A stretch of 64,000 nt of DNA from Venatoribacter pacificus (GCF_025318105.1 NZ_JAOANI010000015.1:558001-622000); one strand, 5' to 3'; counted from the stretch's first letter, positions 1 through 8,425 are shown. Notes: generated from the sequence alone by a model not told the origin. Translations and numbers: made by a program.

Positions 1-2
1 AC

Positions 3-599
3 ATCATCATTACTGATTCTGTAATATTTATCAGTAACGGTGAGACTTCGGAGATTCTGCTTTCCATAGATGGTGGAGAAAGCTGGCAAACCCGAAACAC
101 TGAAACCGTGCTGGCTGATCGCTGGAATATGCCGGAAGGTGTCATCATTGAACAGGACAATATCAATGTGGCCGGAGAAACCTTTTTTATCAAATTCTCG
201 CTGCTTATTCCGGAGGCTGAATCTTCAAATCGGTTTAATATAATGGGCTACGCATATATATCGACGTCGGATTTTGAGCATTTTCAGCTGGAAGGGTTCG
301 ATAATGGGGATTCATTGGTTATGCCGGAGGTCGGTGGGAACCGTTTCCGCATACAGGAAGATTGGCATAGAGATGTCGTCAAATTCTATCGTTATGGTTC
401 GGCCGTCAGAGATACCGATGATGGCGATGGTGGCGACACGGACAATAGTGGCGGCGATGAAACTGGCGGTGGCGATGGAGCCAGCCCTGGTAAATCAGAA
501 GGAGGATCATCCGGCGGCAGCCTTTGGTTTCTGAACTTGTTATTACTGCCTCTGGTGTTGCGTACTGTTAAGCGGAAGCGTATTTACGCAGTGCATTGA
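3..599 (+). CDS. GlyGly-CTERM protein, C-terminal part only
   Basis: The reading frame is open from the window edge, so the 5' part of the gene is missing; a GTG at 108 is only an internal codon. The visible part begins with a segment containing IDGGESWQ, reminiscent of BNR/Asp-box or photosystem-stability-like beta-propeller strands. A low-complexity Asp/Gly-rich linker follows (about nt 409-515). The last 30 residues form a GlyGly-CTERM signal: SGGS, a hydrophobic segment rich in Leu, then a basic TVKRKR end. In known families such tails are cleaved by rhombosortase, and the proteins are usually type II-secreted surface proteins. The tail assignment is confident; the enzymatic role of the missing N-terminal part cannot be told. 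A strong terminator follows directly. Confidence 0.75.
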   Translation: MIITDSVIFISNGETSEILLSIDGGESWQTRNTETVLADRWNMPEGVIIEQDNINVAGETFFIKFSLLIPEAESSNRFNIMGYAYISTSDFEHFQLEGFDNGDSLVMPEVGGNRFRIQEDWHRDVVKFYRYGSAVRDTDDGDGGDTDNSGGDETGGGDGASPGKSEGGSSGGSLWFLNLLLLPLVLRTVKRKRIYAVH

Positions 600-610
600 C
601 GTTAAATTAG

Positions 611-649
611 CCAATAAAAAAGCAGGCCACCGGTCTGCTTTTTTATTGG
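611..649. terminator. Bidirectional rho-independent terminator
   Basis: A perfect 15-bp stem (CCAATAAAAAAGCAG and its complement) encloses a 9-nt loop. The A-run and T-run lie inside the stem, so it can end transcription from either side. It closes the GlyGly-CTERM gene. Confidence 0.9.
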
Positions 650-716
650 CGGGAATATGCAGCAGATCATGCTGCGCCAGACCTCGCTGGCTTCGCCTTT
701 TGTTAGCCCCGACTAT

Positions 717-740
717 TAAGGTACCTCTGAATCATTCTGC
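717..740 (+). repeat. Possible dispersed repeat, copy A
   Basis: The stretch TAAGGTACCTCTGAATCATT resembles TAAGACACCTCTGAATAATT at 63900-63919 near the other end of the window, sharing ACCTCTGAAT followed by ATTC one base later. It lies in the noncoding gap before copA. Two partial matches are weak evidence for a repeat family. Confidence 0.35.
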
Positions 741-785
741 ACAGCTTCGCGTGAGTGCTGCAGAGTGCTTTTGAAAAGGCAACGC

Positions 786-816
786 TTGACCTTACCACCA
801 TGGCAAGGTTCACACT
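786..816 (+). promoter_or_regulatory. CueR-type copper-responsive promoter of copA
   Basis: A -35 box TTGACC (786-791) is followed by a long 19-bp spacer and a -10-like CACACT (811-816). The spacer carries the inverted repeat ACCTTACC (789-796) / GGCAAGGT (802-809). This is the layout of MerR-family CueR sites, where an over-long spacer is untwisted by the metal-bound regulator. No cueR gene lies in the window. The binding protein is inferred from the match to known copA promoters. Confidence 0.75.
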
Positions 817-847
817 GCAGTCATTGCTTTCCTGACAGGACAGAACG

Positions 848-3346
848 ATGACTCAATCTACAGCTATTCCCATGCCTGACCATGCTGCTGCCGTGCTGCA
901 ATTGCCGGTGATCGGCATGAGCTGCGCCTCCTGTGTGCGCCGCGTTGAACAGGCCTTACTGGCGACGCCGGGTGTCAGCGCCGCCAGCGTGAATCTGGCC
1001 AGCGAAAAAGCCGAGGTGACTCTGGCAGCCTATGGGCAAACACAGGCGCTGCTGCAAACCGTTAAAAACTGCGGCTATGAAACCCGCACCGAGCAGTATC
1101 AGCTGTCGGTGATTGGCATGAGCTGCGCATCCTGTGTCGGTAAAGTCGAAAAAGCCCTGCTCGGTTTGCCCGGCGTGCTCAGCGCGCAGGTTAACCTGGC
1201 TGCAGAAATCGCTACGGTGGAAGTACTGGCCGGTAATCTGGATGCGGCAGCGTTAATCAAAGCGGTCCGCAGCACAGGTTACGATGCTGCACCTCTGGCC
1301 GCTGAGCGTGATGATGACAACGCCCGGCGCGAGCAGGAACAACAGCAGTTACAGCGTGATTTCTGGCTGGCCGCAGGGCTGACATTGCCGGTGTTTGTGC
1401 TGGAGATGGGCGCACACATTATTCCGGGCATGCAGCAGTGGCTGGCAGAGACTCTGGGCCAGCCGCTGAACTGGGGCATTCAGCTACTGCTCACCACGCT
1501 GGTGTTGTTTGGCCCCGGCCGACGTTTTCTCAGCAAAGGTCTGCCGGCGCTATGGCGTCGCGCTCCGGATATGAACTCGCTGGTGGCGCTGGGCAGTTTA
1601 TCGGCCTGGGGTTTTTCGCTGGTGGCGACCTTTGCCGGACAGTGGCTGCCGCAAGGTACTCGCCATGTGTATTTTGAAGCGGCGGCGGTGATCGTCACCC
1701 TGATTTTGCTGGGACGCTTACTCGAAGCGCGCGCCAAAGGCCGTACCGGCGAAGCCATTCAGCACCTGCTGGGTCTGCAGGTAAAAACTGCACGGGTCAA
1801 ACGCGGAGCAGAGCTGGTGGATGTTGAACTGGCGGATATTCAGGTGGGTGACGTGCTGGTGGTGCGTCCCGGTGAGCGTATCGCCACCGATGGCGAGGTG
1901 CTCGAAGGTGAGTCCTATGTCGATGAATCCATGCTCACCGGTGAGCCGTTACCGCTGGCGAAAGCTCCCGGAGATGAGCTGGTGGGCGGCACGGTGAATA
2001 AAAACGGCGCGCTGACCTTCCGTGCCGCAAAAGTAGGTGGCGATACCCTGCTGTCACAGATTATCCGAATGGTGGAGCAGGCGCAGGGCGCGAAGCTGCC
2101 GATTCAGGCACTGGTCGATAAAGTCACCGCCATCTTTGTACCTCTGGTGATGGCCACTGCCGCACTGACCTTTGTGGTCTGGCTGCTGTTCGGCCCGCAA
2201 CCGGCGCTGAGTTTTGCCCTGATTAATGCCGTTGCCGTGCTGATTATTGCCTGCCCCTGTGCCATGGGGCTGGCGACACCAACCTCCATTATGGTGGGCA
2301 CCGGGCGGGCCGCGGCACTGGGTATTCTGTTCCGTCGTGGCGATGCGCTGCAGAGCCTGCGTGACAGCAAAATCGTTGCGCTGGATAAAACCGGTACGTT
2401 AACCAAAGGCCAGCCGGAATTAACCGATCTGATCTGTCAGCCGGGTTTTGAGGAAGACAATCTGCTGGCATTAGTCGCCGCCGCCGAACAGCATTCTGAA
2501 CATCCGCTGGCTGAGGCTATTGTACGCGCCGCCAGAGAGCGTTCGCTGACACTGAGCGAGCCGCAGGAGTTTATCGCGCTTCCCGGTCTGGGTATTCGTG
2601 CACTGGTCGATGGCAAGCGTGTTGAAATCGGTGCCGACCGTTTTATGCAGCAGCTCGGACTGGATTTAATGAGCGCAGAATTACGGCCTTTAGCCGCGCA
2701 AAGTACCGCACTGGCAGCAGCCGGTAAGAGCCCGCTGTATGCCGCCATCGATGGCAAATTAGCGGCAGTCATTGCGGTGGCTGATCCTGTTAAAGACACC
2801 ACCCCCGCAGCGATTAATGCTCTGCATGCGCTTGGCTTAAAAGTGGCGATGATTACCGGTGATAACGAACGCACCGCGCAGGCGATTGCTGCTCAGCTCG
2901 GTATCGATGAAGTGGTCGCCGGTGTAATGCCGGAAGGCAAAGTAGAAGCGCTGAAAACGTTGCGCGCCCGTTACGGTGCGCTGGCTTTTGTTGGTGACGG
3001 TATTAACGATGCGCCGGCTCTGGCCGAAGCGGATGTTGGTTTAGCCATTGGCACGGGTACTGATATCGCCATTGAAGCGGCCGATGTGGTGCTGATGAAC
3101 GGCGACCTGCGGGCGGTGCCGAACGCGCTGGCCATCAGTCAGGCGACCCTGCGCAATATCCGCCAGAACCTGTTCTGGGCATTTGCCTATAACGCCCTGC
3201 TGATTCCACTGGCAGCCGGTGCGTTGTATCCGGCTTATGGTGTGTTGCTGTCGCCGATGCTGGCGGCGGGGGCAATGGCGATGTCGAGCGTATTTGTGCT
3301 GAGTAATGCGCTGCGGCTGAAGCGTTTTAAAGCGGTGCTTGGCTGA
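848..3346 (+). CDS. copA: Copper-exporting P1B-type ATPase CopA
   Basis: An 832-residue inner-membrane ATPase that exports Cu(I) from the cytoplasm. Two N-terminal heavy-metal-associated domains each carry GMSCASC (cysteines 26/29 and 93/96). Transmembrane segments follow, then the actuator TGEP motif, the metal-binding CPC in the membrane (Cys469, Cys471), the phosphorylation motif DKTGTLT (Asp513), the SEHPLAEAI nucleotide-binding motif and the hinge GDGINDAPAL (716-725). Length and domain order match the two-HMA CopA class. The ATG has an AGGA ribosome-binding site at 837-840 and sits 30 bp after the CueR-type promoter, so copper induction is expected. It appears monocistronic: short direct repeats and the converging yheS gene follow. 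Confidence 0.96.
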   Translation: MTQSTAIPMPDHAAAVLQLPVIGMSCASCVRRVEQALLATPGVSAASVNLASEKAEVTLAAYGQTQALLQTVKNCGYETRTEQYQLSVIGMSCASCVGKVEKALLGLPGVLSAQVNLAAEIATVEVLAGNLDAAALIKAVRSTGYDAAPLAAERDDDNARREQEQQQLQRDFWLAAGLTLPVFVLEMGAHIIPGMQQWLAETLGQPLNWGIQLLLTTLVLFGPGRRFLSKGLPALWRRAPDMNSLVALGSLSAWGFSLVATFAGQWLPQGTRHVYFEAAAVIVTLILLGRLLEARAKGRTGEAIQHLLGLQVKTARVKRGAELVDVELADIQVGDVLVVRPGERIATDGEVLEGESYVDESMLTGEPLPLAKAPGDELVGGTVNKNGALTFRAAKVGGDTLLSQIIRMVEQAQGAKLPIQALVDKVTAIFVPLVMATAALTFVVWLLFGPQPALSFALINAVAVLIIACPCAMGLATPTSIMVGTGRAAALGILFRRGDALQSLRDSKIVALDKTGTLTKGQPELTDLICQPGFEEDNLLALVAAAEQHSEHPLAEAIVRAARERSLTLSEPQEFIALPGLGIRALVDGKRVEIGADRFMQQLGLDLMSAELRPLAAQSTALAAAGKSPLYAAIDGKLAAVIAVADPVKDTTPAAINALHALGLKVAMITGDNERTAQAIAAQLGIDEVVAGVMPEGKVEALKTLRARYGALAFVGDGINDAPALAEADVGLAIGTGTDIAIEAADVVLMNGDLRAVPNALAISQATLRNIRQNLFWAFAYNALLIPLAAGALYPAYGVLLSPMLAAGAMAMSSVFVLSNALRLKRFKAVLG

Positions 3347-3353
3347 TACCGGC

Positions 3354-3394
3354 TGTTGTTAAATGCCTGTTGTTAAATGCCTGTTGTTAAAAGC
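3354..3394 (+). repeat. 14-bp tandem repeat, about 2.9 copies
   Basis: TGTTGTTAAATGCC occurs at 3354-3367 and 3368-3381, with a diverged third copy at 3382-3394. It lies between the convergent copA and yheS genes. Confidence 0.8.
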
Positions 3395-3413
3395 ATGCTG
3401 TTAAAAAACAGGT

Positions 3414-3441
3414 AAAAGCAGGCGGATATTATTCCGCCTGC
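3414..3441 (-). terminator. Terminator of yheS with the stop codon in its loop
   Basis: A 9-bp stem, GCAGGCGGA (3418-3426) / TCCGCCTGC (3433-3441), is followed on the minus strand by TTTT (3417-3414). The yheS stop codon (3431-3429) falls inside the 6-nt loop, so the stem's 5' arm is coding. Confidence 0.8.
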
Positions 3442-5333
3442 TCCAGCTGTTCGGTTAATTCCATCCACTCCATTTCAATGTCTTCCAGCGCACTTTTCAG
3501 TTTGCCCTGTTCCTGCAGCAACTGATTAAGCTCGGCTTTGCGTTCGGCATCGTACAGACCGGTGTCGGATAGTTTTTCTTCGACCGCGCTGAGCTGGGTC
3601 TGGAATTTCTCCATCTGCTTTTCTGCTGCCTGCTGTTGCTTACGCAGAGGCGCCAGGCGCTGGCGTTTTTCGGCATCCAGACGTTTCTGCTCTTTGCGAT
3701 CTGTCTGTGGCACGTTGGCCGCAGCGCTGGCAGCAGATGCTGTGGCGTTGTCGGTGCTGCCCGCCAGAATATTGTCCCGCTGTTGCAGGTAGTGATGGTA
3801 ATCGTCGAGGTCGCCATCAAACTCCTGCACCTTACCGTTATCGACCAGCCAGTATTCATCGACGGTTGCTTTTAATAAGTGGCGGTCGTGACTGACGATT
3901 AAAATCGCACCGGGGAAATTCTGCAGCGCCAGCGTTAAGGCTTCGCGCATTTCGATATCCAGATGGTTGGTCGGCTCGTCCAGAATCAGCAGGTTGGGCT
4001 TCATCCAGGCGACACAGGCCAGCGCCATGCGGGCTTTTTCGCCACCGGAAAAGGGTTCGATCACTTCCAGCGCTTTATCGCCGTGGAAACCAAAACCACC
4101 GAGGAAATTACGGATTTCCTGATCAGACGCTTTCGGTTTTAAACGCTGCAATATCAGTGCGCCGGAGGCTTTCACATCCAGCGATTCCAGCTGGTGCTGA
4201 GCGTAGTAACCAATGCGCAGATGTTCGCCTTCAGAGCGTTCACCGCTGAGCATGGTAATTTCGTTGCACAGGGTTTTCAGCAGCGTTGATTTACCCGCGC
4301 CGTTAGGGCCAAGCAGGCCGACGCGATGGCCCGGCACAACCGACAGGCGCACATCGGGCAGAATGGTTTTGCCGGCATAACCCAGTGCGGCATGATCAAT
4401 GGCCAGCAGTGGTGCCGACATTTTTTCGTAGCACGGAAATTCAAAGCGGAAAGGCGAATCCACATGCGCCGGCGCAATCAGCTCCATGCGCTGTAATTCT
4501 TTTAAGCGGCTCTGTGCCTGTTTGGCCTTACTGGCCTTGGCGCGGAAGCGGGCAACGAACTGTTCGATCTCGGCCACGCGTACCTGTTGTTTTTCAAACA
4601 GCGTTTGCTGCTGTGCGAGTTTTTCCGCACGGATGCGCTCATAAGCACTGTAGTTGCCGGGATACAACGTCAGACTCTGCTGGTGCAGATGGACAATATG
4701 GTCAGCAACACCGTCGATAAAATCGCGGTCATGGGAAATAAATAACAGGGTTCCGGGATAATTATTCAGCCACTGTTCGAGCCACATGGTGGCCTCGAGA
4801 TCCAGGTGGTTAGTCGGTTCGTCGAGCAGCAGTAAATCGGACGGCATCATCAGCGCCTGCGCCAGATTCAGGCGGATACGCCAGCCACCGGAAAAGCTTT
4901 TAACCGGACGCTGCAATTCTTCTTTGCTGAATCCCAGACCGTGCAGCAGTTGCTCGGCTTTTACCGGCACGCTGTAGCCCTGATGCTGATCCATCTGATC
5001 CAGCCAGTGGGTCAGATCGTTATCGTTCTGGGCGTTGGCGATGCCGTGTTCGATGCGGCGGTAAATGGCATCGCCATCCATCGCGTAATCCAGCGCACTG
5101 CGCTCGCTGGCTTCCACTTCCTGGCGCATATGGGCGATGCGCCATTTTGGCGGAATGTACAGGTCACCACCGTCCACCTGCAGTTCACCATTCAGCAGCG
5201 CGAACAGACTGGATTTACCGGCACCGTTAGGACCGATTAACGCCATTTTCTGCCCATCATGGATACGCAGCTGGCAGTCTTTGAGCAGAGTTTGCGTTCC
5301 GCGCTGCAGGGAAACCTGATTAAATTCGATCAT
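3429..5333 (-). CDS. yheS: ABC-F family ATPase, YheS type
   Basis: A 634-residue soluble protein with two ABC ATPase domains and no membrane segments, the ABC-F layout; these factors act on ribosomes. It has two Walker A motifs (GPNGAGKSS near residue 34 and GPNGAGKSTLLK near 335), two signatures (SFSGGWRIRLNLAQA, PFSGGEKARMALA) and two LLLDEPTNHLD-type Walker B motifs. The charged inter-domain linker contains RFRAKASKAKQAQSRLKELQ and the C-terminus is a coiled coil. Resemblance to E. coli YheS runs the whole length. The frame is open upstream to 5969, but the family start is MIEFNQV at 5333; the extra part lies over the opposite-strand gene. Only 26 bp separate the two divergent start codons. 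Confidence 0.93.
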   Translation of the reverse strand: MIEFNQVSLQRGTQTLLKDCQLRIHDGQKMALIGPNGAGKSSLFALLNGELQVDGGDLYIPPKWRIAHMRQEVEASERSALDYAMDGDAIYRRIEHGIANAQNDNDLTHWLDQMDQHQGYSVPVKAEQLLHGLGFSKEELQRPVKSFSGGWRIRLNLAQALMMPSDLLLLDEPTNHLDLEATMWLEQWLNNYPGTLLFISHDRDFIDGVADHIVHLHQQSLTLYPGNYSAYERIRAEKLAQQQTLFEKQQVRVAEIEQFVARFRAKASKAKQAQSRLKELQRMELIAPAHVDSPFRFEFPCYEKMSAPLLAIDHAALGYAGKTILPDVRLSVVPGHRVGLLGPNGAGKSTLLKTLCNEITMLSGERSEGEHLRIGYYAQHQLESLDVKASGALILQRLKPKASDQEIRNFLGGFGFHGDKALEVIEPFSGGEKARMALACVAWMKPNLLILDEPTNHLDIEMREALTLALQNFPGAILIVSHDRHLLKATVDEYWLVDNGKVQEFDGDLDDYHHYLQQRDNILAGSTDNATASAASAAANVPQTDRKEQKRLDAEKRQRLAPLRKQQQAAEKQMEKFQTQLSAVEEKLSDTGLYDAERKAELNQLLQEQGKLKSALEDIEMEWMELTEQLEQAE

Positions 5334-5359
5334 AACTTGGCTAATTAAAGGTGACGGCA

Positions 5360-5878
5360 ATGGCGGCGCAGTTTGCCACAGAAAGCGGCGATAACCCACT
5401 GTGGGAGTTTGCCCTGACATTTTATGCACGCCCCGGAGTGCAGCAGACGTTGCTGAGCCTGCAGAACGATGCCGATATGGATGTACTGTTGCTGCTGACA
5501 GCGTTGTGGCTGGGTAAGCAGCACTATGAACTGCCAGATACGTTGAGCGAAGCCGGAGACTACTTCCGCTGGCGTCAGCAGGTGATCTTACCAATACGCC
5601 ATGCGCGCTCACACTTAAATGCCGAACCGCTGCGTTCGCAGCAGGCGGCGTTGCGCAAGCAATTGCTGCAGGCCGAATTACAGGCGGAGCGGGAAGGGAT
5701 CGTGCGCATACTGGATTGGTTGAAAAATCAGTCATTGATAGACCAACAACAGCCGTGCTGTGAGCAAAATCTGTTGCTGCTGCAGGATATGGCGGCGGTT
5801 GATAATGGCGTGTCGGCGGCACAAAAAAAAGAGGCCCGCAGGCCTCTTTTACAACAGCTGTTGCTGCTGGCGGAGTAA
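5360..5878 (+). CDS. TIGR02444 family protein of unknown function
   Basis: A 172-residue acidic helical protein beginning MAAQFATESGDNPLWEFAL, with FYARPGVQQTLLSLQ and LLLLTALWLG. These segments are typical of the TIGR02444 family found beside ABC-F and algP genes in pseudomonads. No catalytic motif is visible and the function is unknown. ATG 5360 is chosen because AAAGG (5347-5351) lies 8 nt before it; the upstream GTG at 5351 overlaps that site. It is divergent from yheS and convergent with algP. Its last 16 or so codons contain the intrinsic terminator used by algP from the other strand. Confidence 0.82.
   Translation: MAAQFATESGDNPLWEFALTFYARPGVQQTLLSLQNDADMDVLLLLTALWLGKQHYELPDTLSEAGDYFRWRQQVILPIRHARSHLNAEPLRSQQAALRKQLLQAELQAEREGIVRILDWLKNQSLIDQQQPCCEQNLLLLQDMAAVDNGVSAAQKKEARRPLLQQLLLLAE
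5822..5850 (-). terminator. algP terminator inside the TIGR02444 coding region
   Basis: Stem GAGGCC (5831-5836) / GGCCTC (5841-5846) is flanked by eight A (5823-5830) and four T. Read on the minus strand it gives a hairpin and eight U, about 55 nt after the algP stop. It is also codons of the converging gene. Confidence 0.85.
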
Positions 5879-5904
5879 CTCCGCACAACGCACAGTGCAG
5901 ATGA

Positions 5905-6993
5905 TCAGTCGTTGCCGAACAGGCTGGACTTTTCGCCGTCTTCAGTTGGAGTTTCTGTTGCAGGAGCATCCGTCGCCGCAGCTTCGGCGGCAGGAGTTTC
6001 TGCTACCGGAGTTTCAACGGCTGATTTTTCAACAACAGGCGCTTCAACGGCCGGAGCCGCTACCGGGGCTTCAATTGCGGTCGTTTCAACGGCAACGTCT
6101 TTCACTTCTGCTTCTGCAGCAGCGGCGACAGGAGTTGCTGGTTTAGCGGCTGGCTTTTTCGCAGCTGGTTTTTTAGCGGCAGGCTTTGCGGCTGCTTTCT
6201 TAACGGCTGGTTTGGCGGCTACCGGTTTAGCAGCGGCTTTGGTTGCAGGTTTTGCAGCAGCTGTTTTCTTGGCGGCAGGTTTGGCAGCGGCTTTCTTCGC
6301 CGGAGCTTTTTTGGCAGCAACGGTTTTTTCTGCGGCGGGAGCCGCTGGCTTGGCAGCAGCAGCCGTTTTCACTGCAGGCTTACGCGCTACGGCTTTCTTT
6401 TTGGCCGGTGCTTTGCTGGTCAGTTTGGCCTGGGCTTTTTCAAAATCAGCGATGACTTTGTCCAGTGCTGCACGTGATTTTGCTTCAAGCGTCAGAGCTG
6501 CCATTGCTGCTTTGGCGGCTACGGCGGTTTCTTTGGCGGCTGCTGCTTCCGCTTTGGCGGCTTCAACACGGGCACGGGCCGCTTCCAGCTGACGAACGCC
6601 AGCCGGTGTTTTCTTTACTTTTACTTTTTCAGCAACGGTTTTACGCGCTGCATTGGCTTTGGCCAGCTTCTCATTGGCTTTGCCTTGCGCGGTTGTCGCT
6701 TTGGCAACGGCTTTCTCTGCATCGCTCAGTTCTTTGGCGCGGGCAGTAGCCAGTTTCGCCTGCAGAGCGGCGATATCTTTTTCCAGTTGCTGTGCAACAC
6801 TCAATGCGGCTGCTTTAGCAACGACTTTTTTAACCGCCGCTTTTCTTGCTACCGGCTTTTTCGCTACAACTTTTTTGGCAACAGGTTTCTTTGCTACTGC
6901 TTTCTTAACAGCGGCTTTAGCGACTGTTTTTACTGCAGTTTTTGCTTTTGGTTGAGCTGCTTTTTTTGCAGGTGCTTTTTTGCGGGCGGCCAT
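5905..6993 (-). CDS. algP: AlgP-like histone H1-like protein
   Basis: A 362-residue, extremely Ala/Lys-rich protein. Residues 1-60 are basic (AKK, VAKKP units). Residues about 65-190 form a long Ala-rich helical or coiled-coil segment containing SVAQQLEKDIAALQAKLATA. Residues about 195-285 are AAKPAAKK-type repeats like the C-terminal domain of histone H1. The last 75 residues are acidic (ETPVAETPAAEAAATD) and end SLFGND. P. aeruginosa AlgP has the same basic-repeat layout and has been linked to alginate gene regulation; a general DNA-binding role is inferred. Repeat number in this class is known to vary. The start has a GAGGAA site 6 nt upstream. Confidence 0.85.
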   Translation of the reverse strand: MAARKKAPAKKAAQPKAKTAVKTVAKAAVKKAVAKKPVAKKVVAKKPVARKAAVKKVVAKAAALSVAQQLEKDIAALQAKLATARAKELSDAEKAVAKATTAQGKANEKLAKANAARKTVAEKVKVKKTPAGVRQLEAARARVEAAKAEAAAAKETAVAAKAAMAALTLEAKSRAALDKVIADFEKAQAKLTSKAPAKKKAVARKPAVKTAAAAKPAAPAAEKTVAAKKAPAKKAAAKPAAKKTAAAKPATKAAAKPVAAKPAVKKAAAKPAAKKPAAKKPAAKPATPVAAAAEAEVKDVAVETTAIEAPVAAPAVEAPVVEKSAVETPVAETPAAEAAATDAPATETPTEDGEKSSLFGND

Positions 6994-7026
6994 GTGAATT
7001 CCTCATTCAGGTTTGATCGTCGGGGC

Positions 7027-7032
7027 ATTATA
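7027..7032 (-). promoter_or_regulatory. Probable -10 box of algP
   Basis: The minus strand reads TATAAT about 33 bp upstream of the algP start. A clear -35 box is not seen. Confidence 0.55.
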
Positions 7033-7048
7033 CGAAATGAATTAAAAT

Positions 7049-7067
7049 CATCTATTTATTTTAGATG
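7049..7067 (-). terminator. Weak hairpin after parA
   Basis: CATCTA (7049-7054) and TAGATG (7062-7067) can pair just downstream of the parA-like stop codon, followed on the minus strand by ATTTT. The AT-rich 6-bp stem suggests a weak terminator. Confidence 0.4.
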
Positions 7068-7070
7068 AAT

Positions 7071-7820
7071 TTATTTTTCTTTTTCGGTTGGGTGACGAAT
7101 GTTGTCAATGGTTTTGCTCATCCATTGCAGCAACGGCTGCCACTCTTTTTCGTCTTTTGAATCCTGCTGATCAAAATCGATCAGACCTAATCCGTGCTCG
7201 CTGGCACGGACATAAAATTGAGTATCGCGCAGTGCGGCGATAAAGGGAATTTGCAGGCTGTTGAGGAAGCGCTCGAGCTTGGCGTAAATCAATGTATTTT
7301 TACGCACACGATTAGCAACAACCGCGATAGGCTTGGGATTAATACGATAAGCACGCGATAACAGTACATCGCGGATAAAACCGGTGGCGGCACGGATATC
7401 GATGGCAGAAGGAATAACCGGAATAACAATAAGGTCGGCCTGCTGAATCAGATCGGATAATTCATTGCCGGCAAGTCCGGCGGGCGTATCGAGAATCACA
7501 CGACTGGTATCGGATGGTACGCGCAGACTCCAGGTTCGGGTCGAGGCACTGGGAGCATGACGCTGAAAGGCTGCCACGCCACTGATTTTTGGCAGGTGTT
7601 GGTCACGTGCCTGTAACCAATCCATGGATGATCCCTGTGGATCATAATCAATCAGTGCCGTTACTTCGCCCTGACGGGAAAAGTAGCTGGCCAGATTGGT
7701 TGCCATGGTGGTTTTGCCACAGCCGCCCTTGGCGTTCGCAACCATAATGCGAACAGGAGCAGCACGACTGATAATCCGGGCGGCTGCCGGACCATCTTGC
7801 GGCGTTAGTATTTCTGTCAC
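7071..7820 (-). CDS. ParA/MinD-family ATPase
   Basis: A 249-residue deviant-Walker ATPase. The signature KGGCGKTT lies near residue 31-38, IDYDPQGSSMDW near 58-69 and the Walker B-like VILDTPAG near 109. A variable 20-residue N-terminal extension precedes the P-loop. ParA-type proteins position DNA or protein cargo by ATP-dependent dimerisation. No parB or parS-like partner is adjacent, so this is an orphan form, not the chromosomal parAB pair. The start is GTG, with AGGGA 9 nt upstream. Its position between algP and algQ differs from the pseudomonad order. The cargo is unknown. Confidence 0.85.
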   Translation of the reverse strand: MTEILTPQDGPAAARIISRAAPVRIMVANAKGGCGKTTMATNLASYFSRQGEVTALIDYDPQGSSMDWLQARDQHLPKISGVAAFQRHAPSASTRTWSLRVPSDTSRVILDTPAGLAGNELSDLIQQADLIVIPVIPSAIDIRAATGFIRDVLLSRAYRINPKPIAVVANRVRKNTLIYAKLERFLNSLQIPFIAALRDTQFYVRASEHGLGLIDFDQQDSKDEKEWQPLLQWMSKTIDNIRHPTEKEK

Positions 7821-7934
7821 TGAAATATCCCTGTTTCCTTATGCGGTACCGATGGTTATGTGGGCTCGTTATCGGTTGTGTTGCCACTGCGTGTTATCGG
7901 GGCGCTTTTTGTCCTGCGCATTTGTAGCATAGGT

Positions 7935-7940
7935 TATAAT
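7935..7940 (+). promoter_or_regulatory. -10 box of the DUF4124 gene
   Basis: TATAAT lies 34 bp before the chosen start at 7975. No convincing -35 box at normal spacing was found. Confidence 0.5.
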
Positions 7941-7974
7941 CTCCGGGCGTGGAATGAATCACAAGGATGATCAA

Positions 7975-8409
7975 ATGAAAAGTAAAATAGCCTTTATGCT
8001 GTTTATTCTCGGGCTGGCAGTTGCTGCGCCTTATTTTATTAAAGGCCCGGATGGCAAACCACTGATGTCTTCCGATTCTGAGCCGGAGCTGTTATCAACG
8101 GAGCAAACGCGGCAGACCTATTATAAATGGCAGGACAGCAAAGGCGTTTGGCATTTTGGTGACGAAGTACCGGAAGGGGTCGTTGCGCAGGCTGTCGGAG
8201 TCGATACCGCTGCCAATGTTATTCAGAGTGTTAAGGTTGCGGCACGAGAAGAAACCACAGAAAAGAAACGCCAGCAAGAACCGGAGGCTAATGCACCGGG
8301 CTTGCCGATGACGGTGAATCCGGCCGATATCCCCAAATTGCTGGACGATGCCAAGGGCGTACAGGCGTTGGTTGATCAGCATAAAAAAGACATTGATCAG
8401 GCGCGCTGA
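7975..8409 (+). CDS. DUF4124-domain exported protein
   Basis: A 144-residue protein with an N-terminal hydrophobic segment (KIAFMLFILGLAVAAPYFI) acting as signal or anchor. A DUF4124 domain follows: the YYKWQDSKGVWHFGDEVPEG stretch, typical of envelope proteins carrying one Lys/Trp-rich beta hairpin. The second half is charged and probably unstructured (KKRQQEPEANAPG). ATG 7975 is preferred over ATG 7954 because AAGGA lies at 7963-7967. It is divergent from the ParA-like gene and convergent with the WD40 lipoprotein gene. Function unknown; localisation to the periplasmic side is inferred. Confidence 0.8.
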   Translation: MKSKIAFMLFILGLAVAAPYFIKGPDGKPLMSSDSEPELLSTEQTRQTYYKWQDSKGVWHFGDEVPEGVVAQAVGVDTAANVIQSVKVAAREETTEKKRQQEPEANAPGLPMTVNPADIPKLLDDAKGVQALVDQHKKDIDQAR

Positions 8410-8425
8410 GCGCCTGCGTCAGAAT

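Noticed and set aside
5334..5969. A 212-codon N-terminal extension of the ABC-F protein
   Set aside because: The open frame lies entirely over the TIGR02444 gene on the other strand and has no similarity to ABC-F proteins. The family start MIEFNQV is at 5333.
5912..6592. 226-residue Ala-rich ORF antisense to algP
   Set aside because: Produced by the mirror image of the Ala/Lys repeats. No ribosome-binding site and no family.
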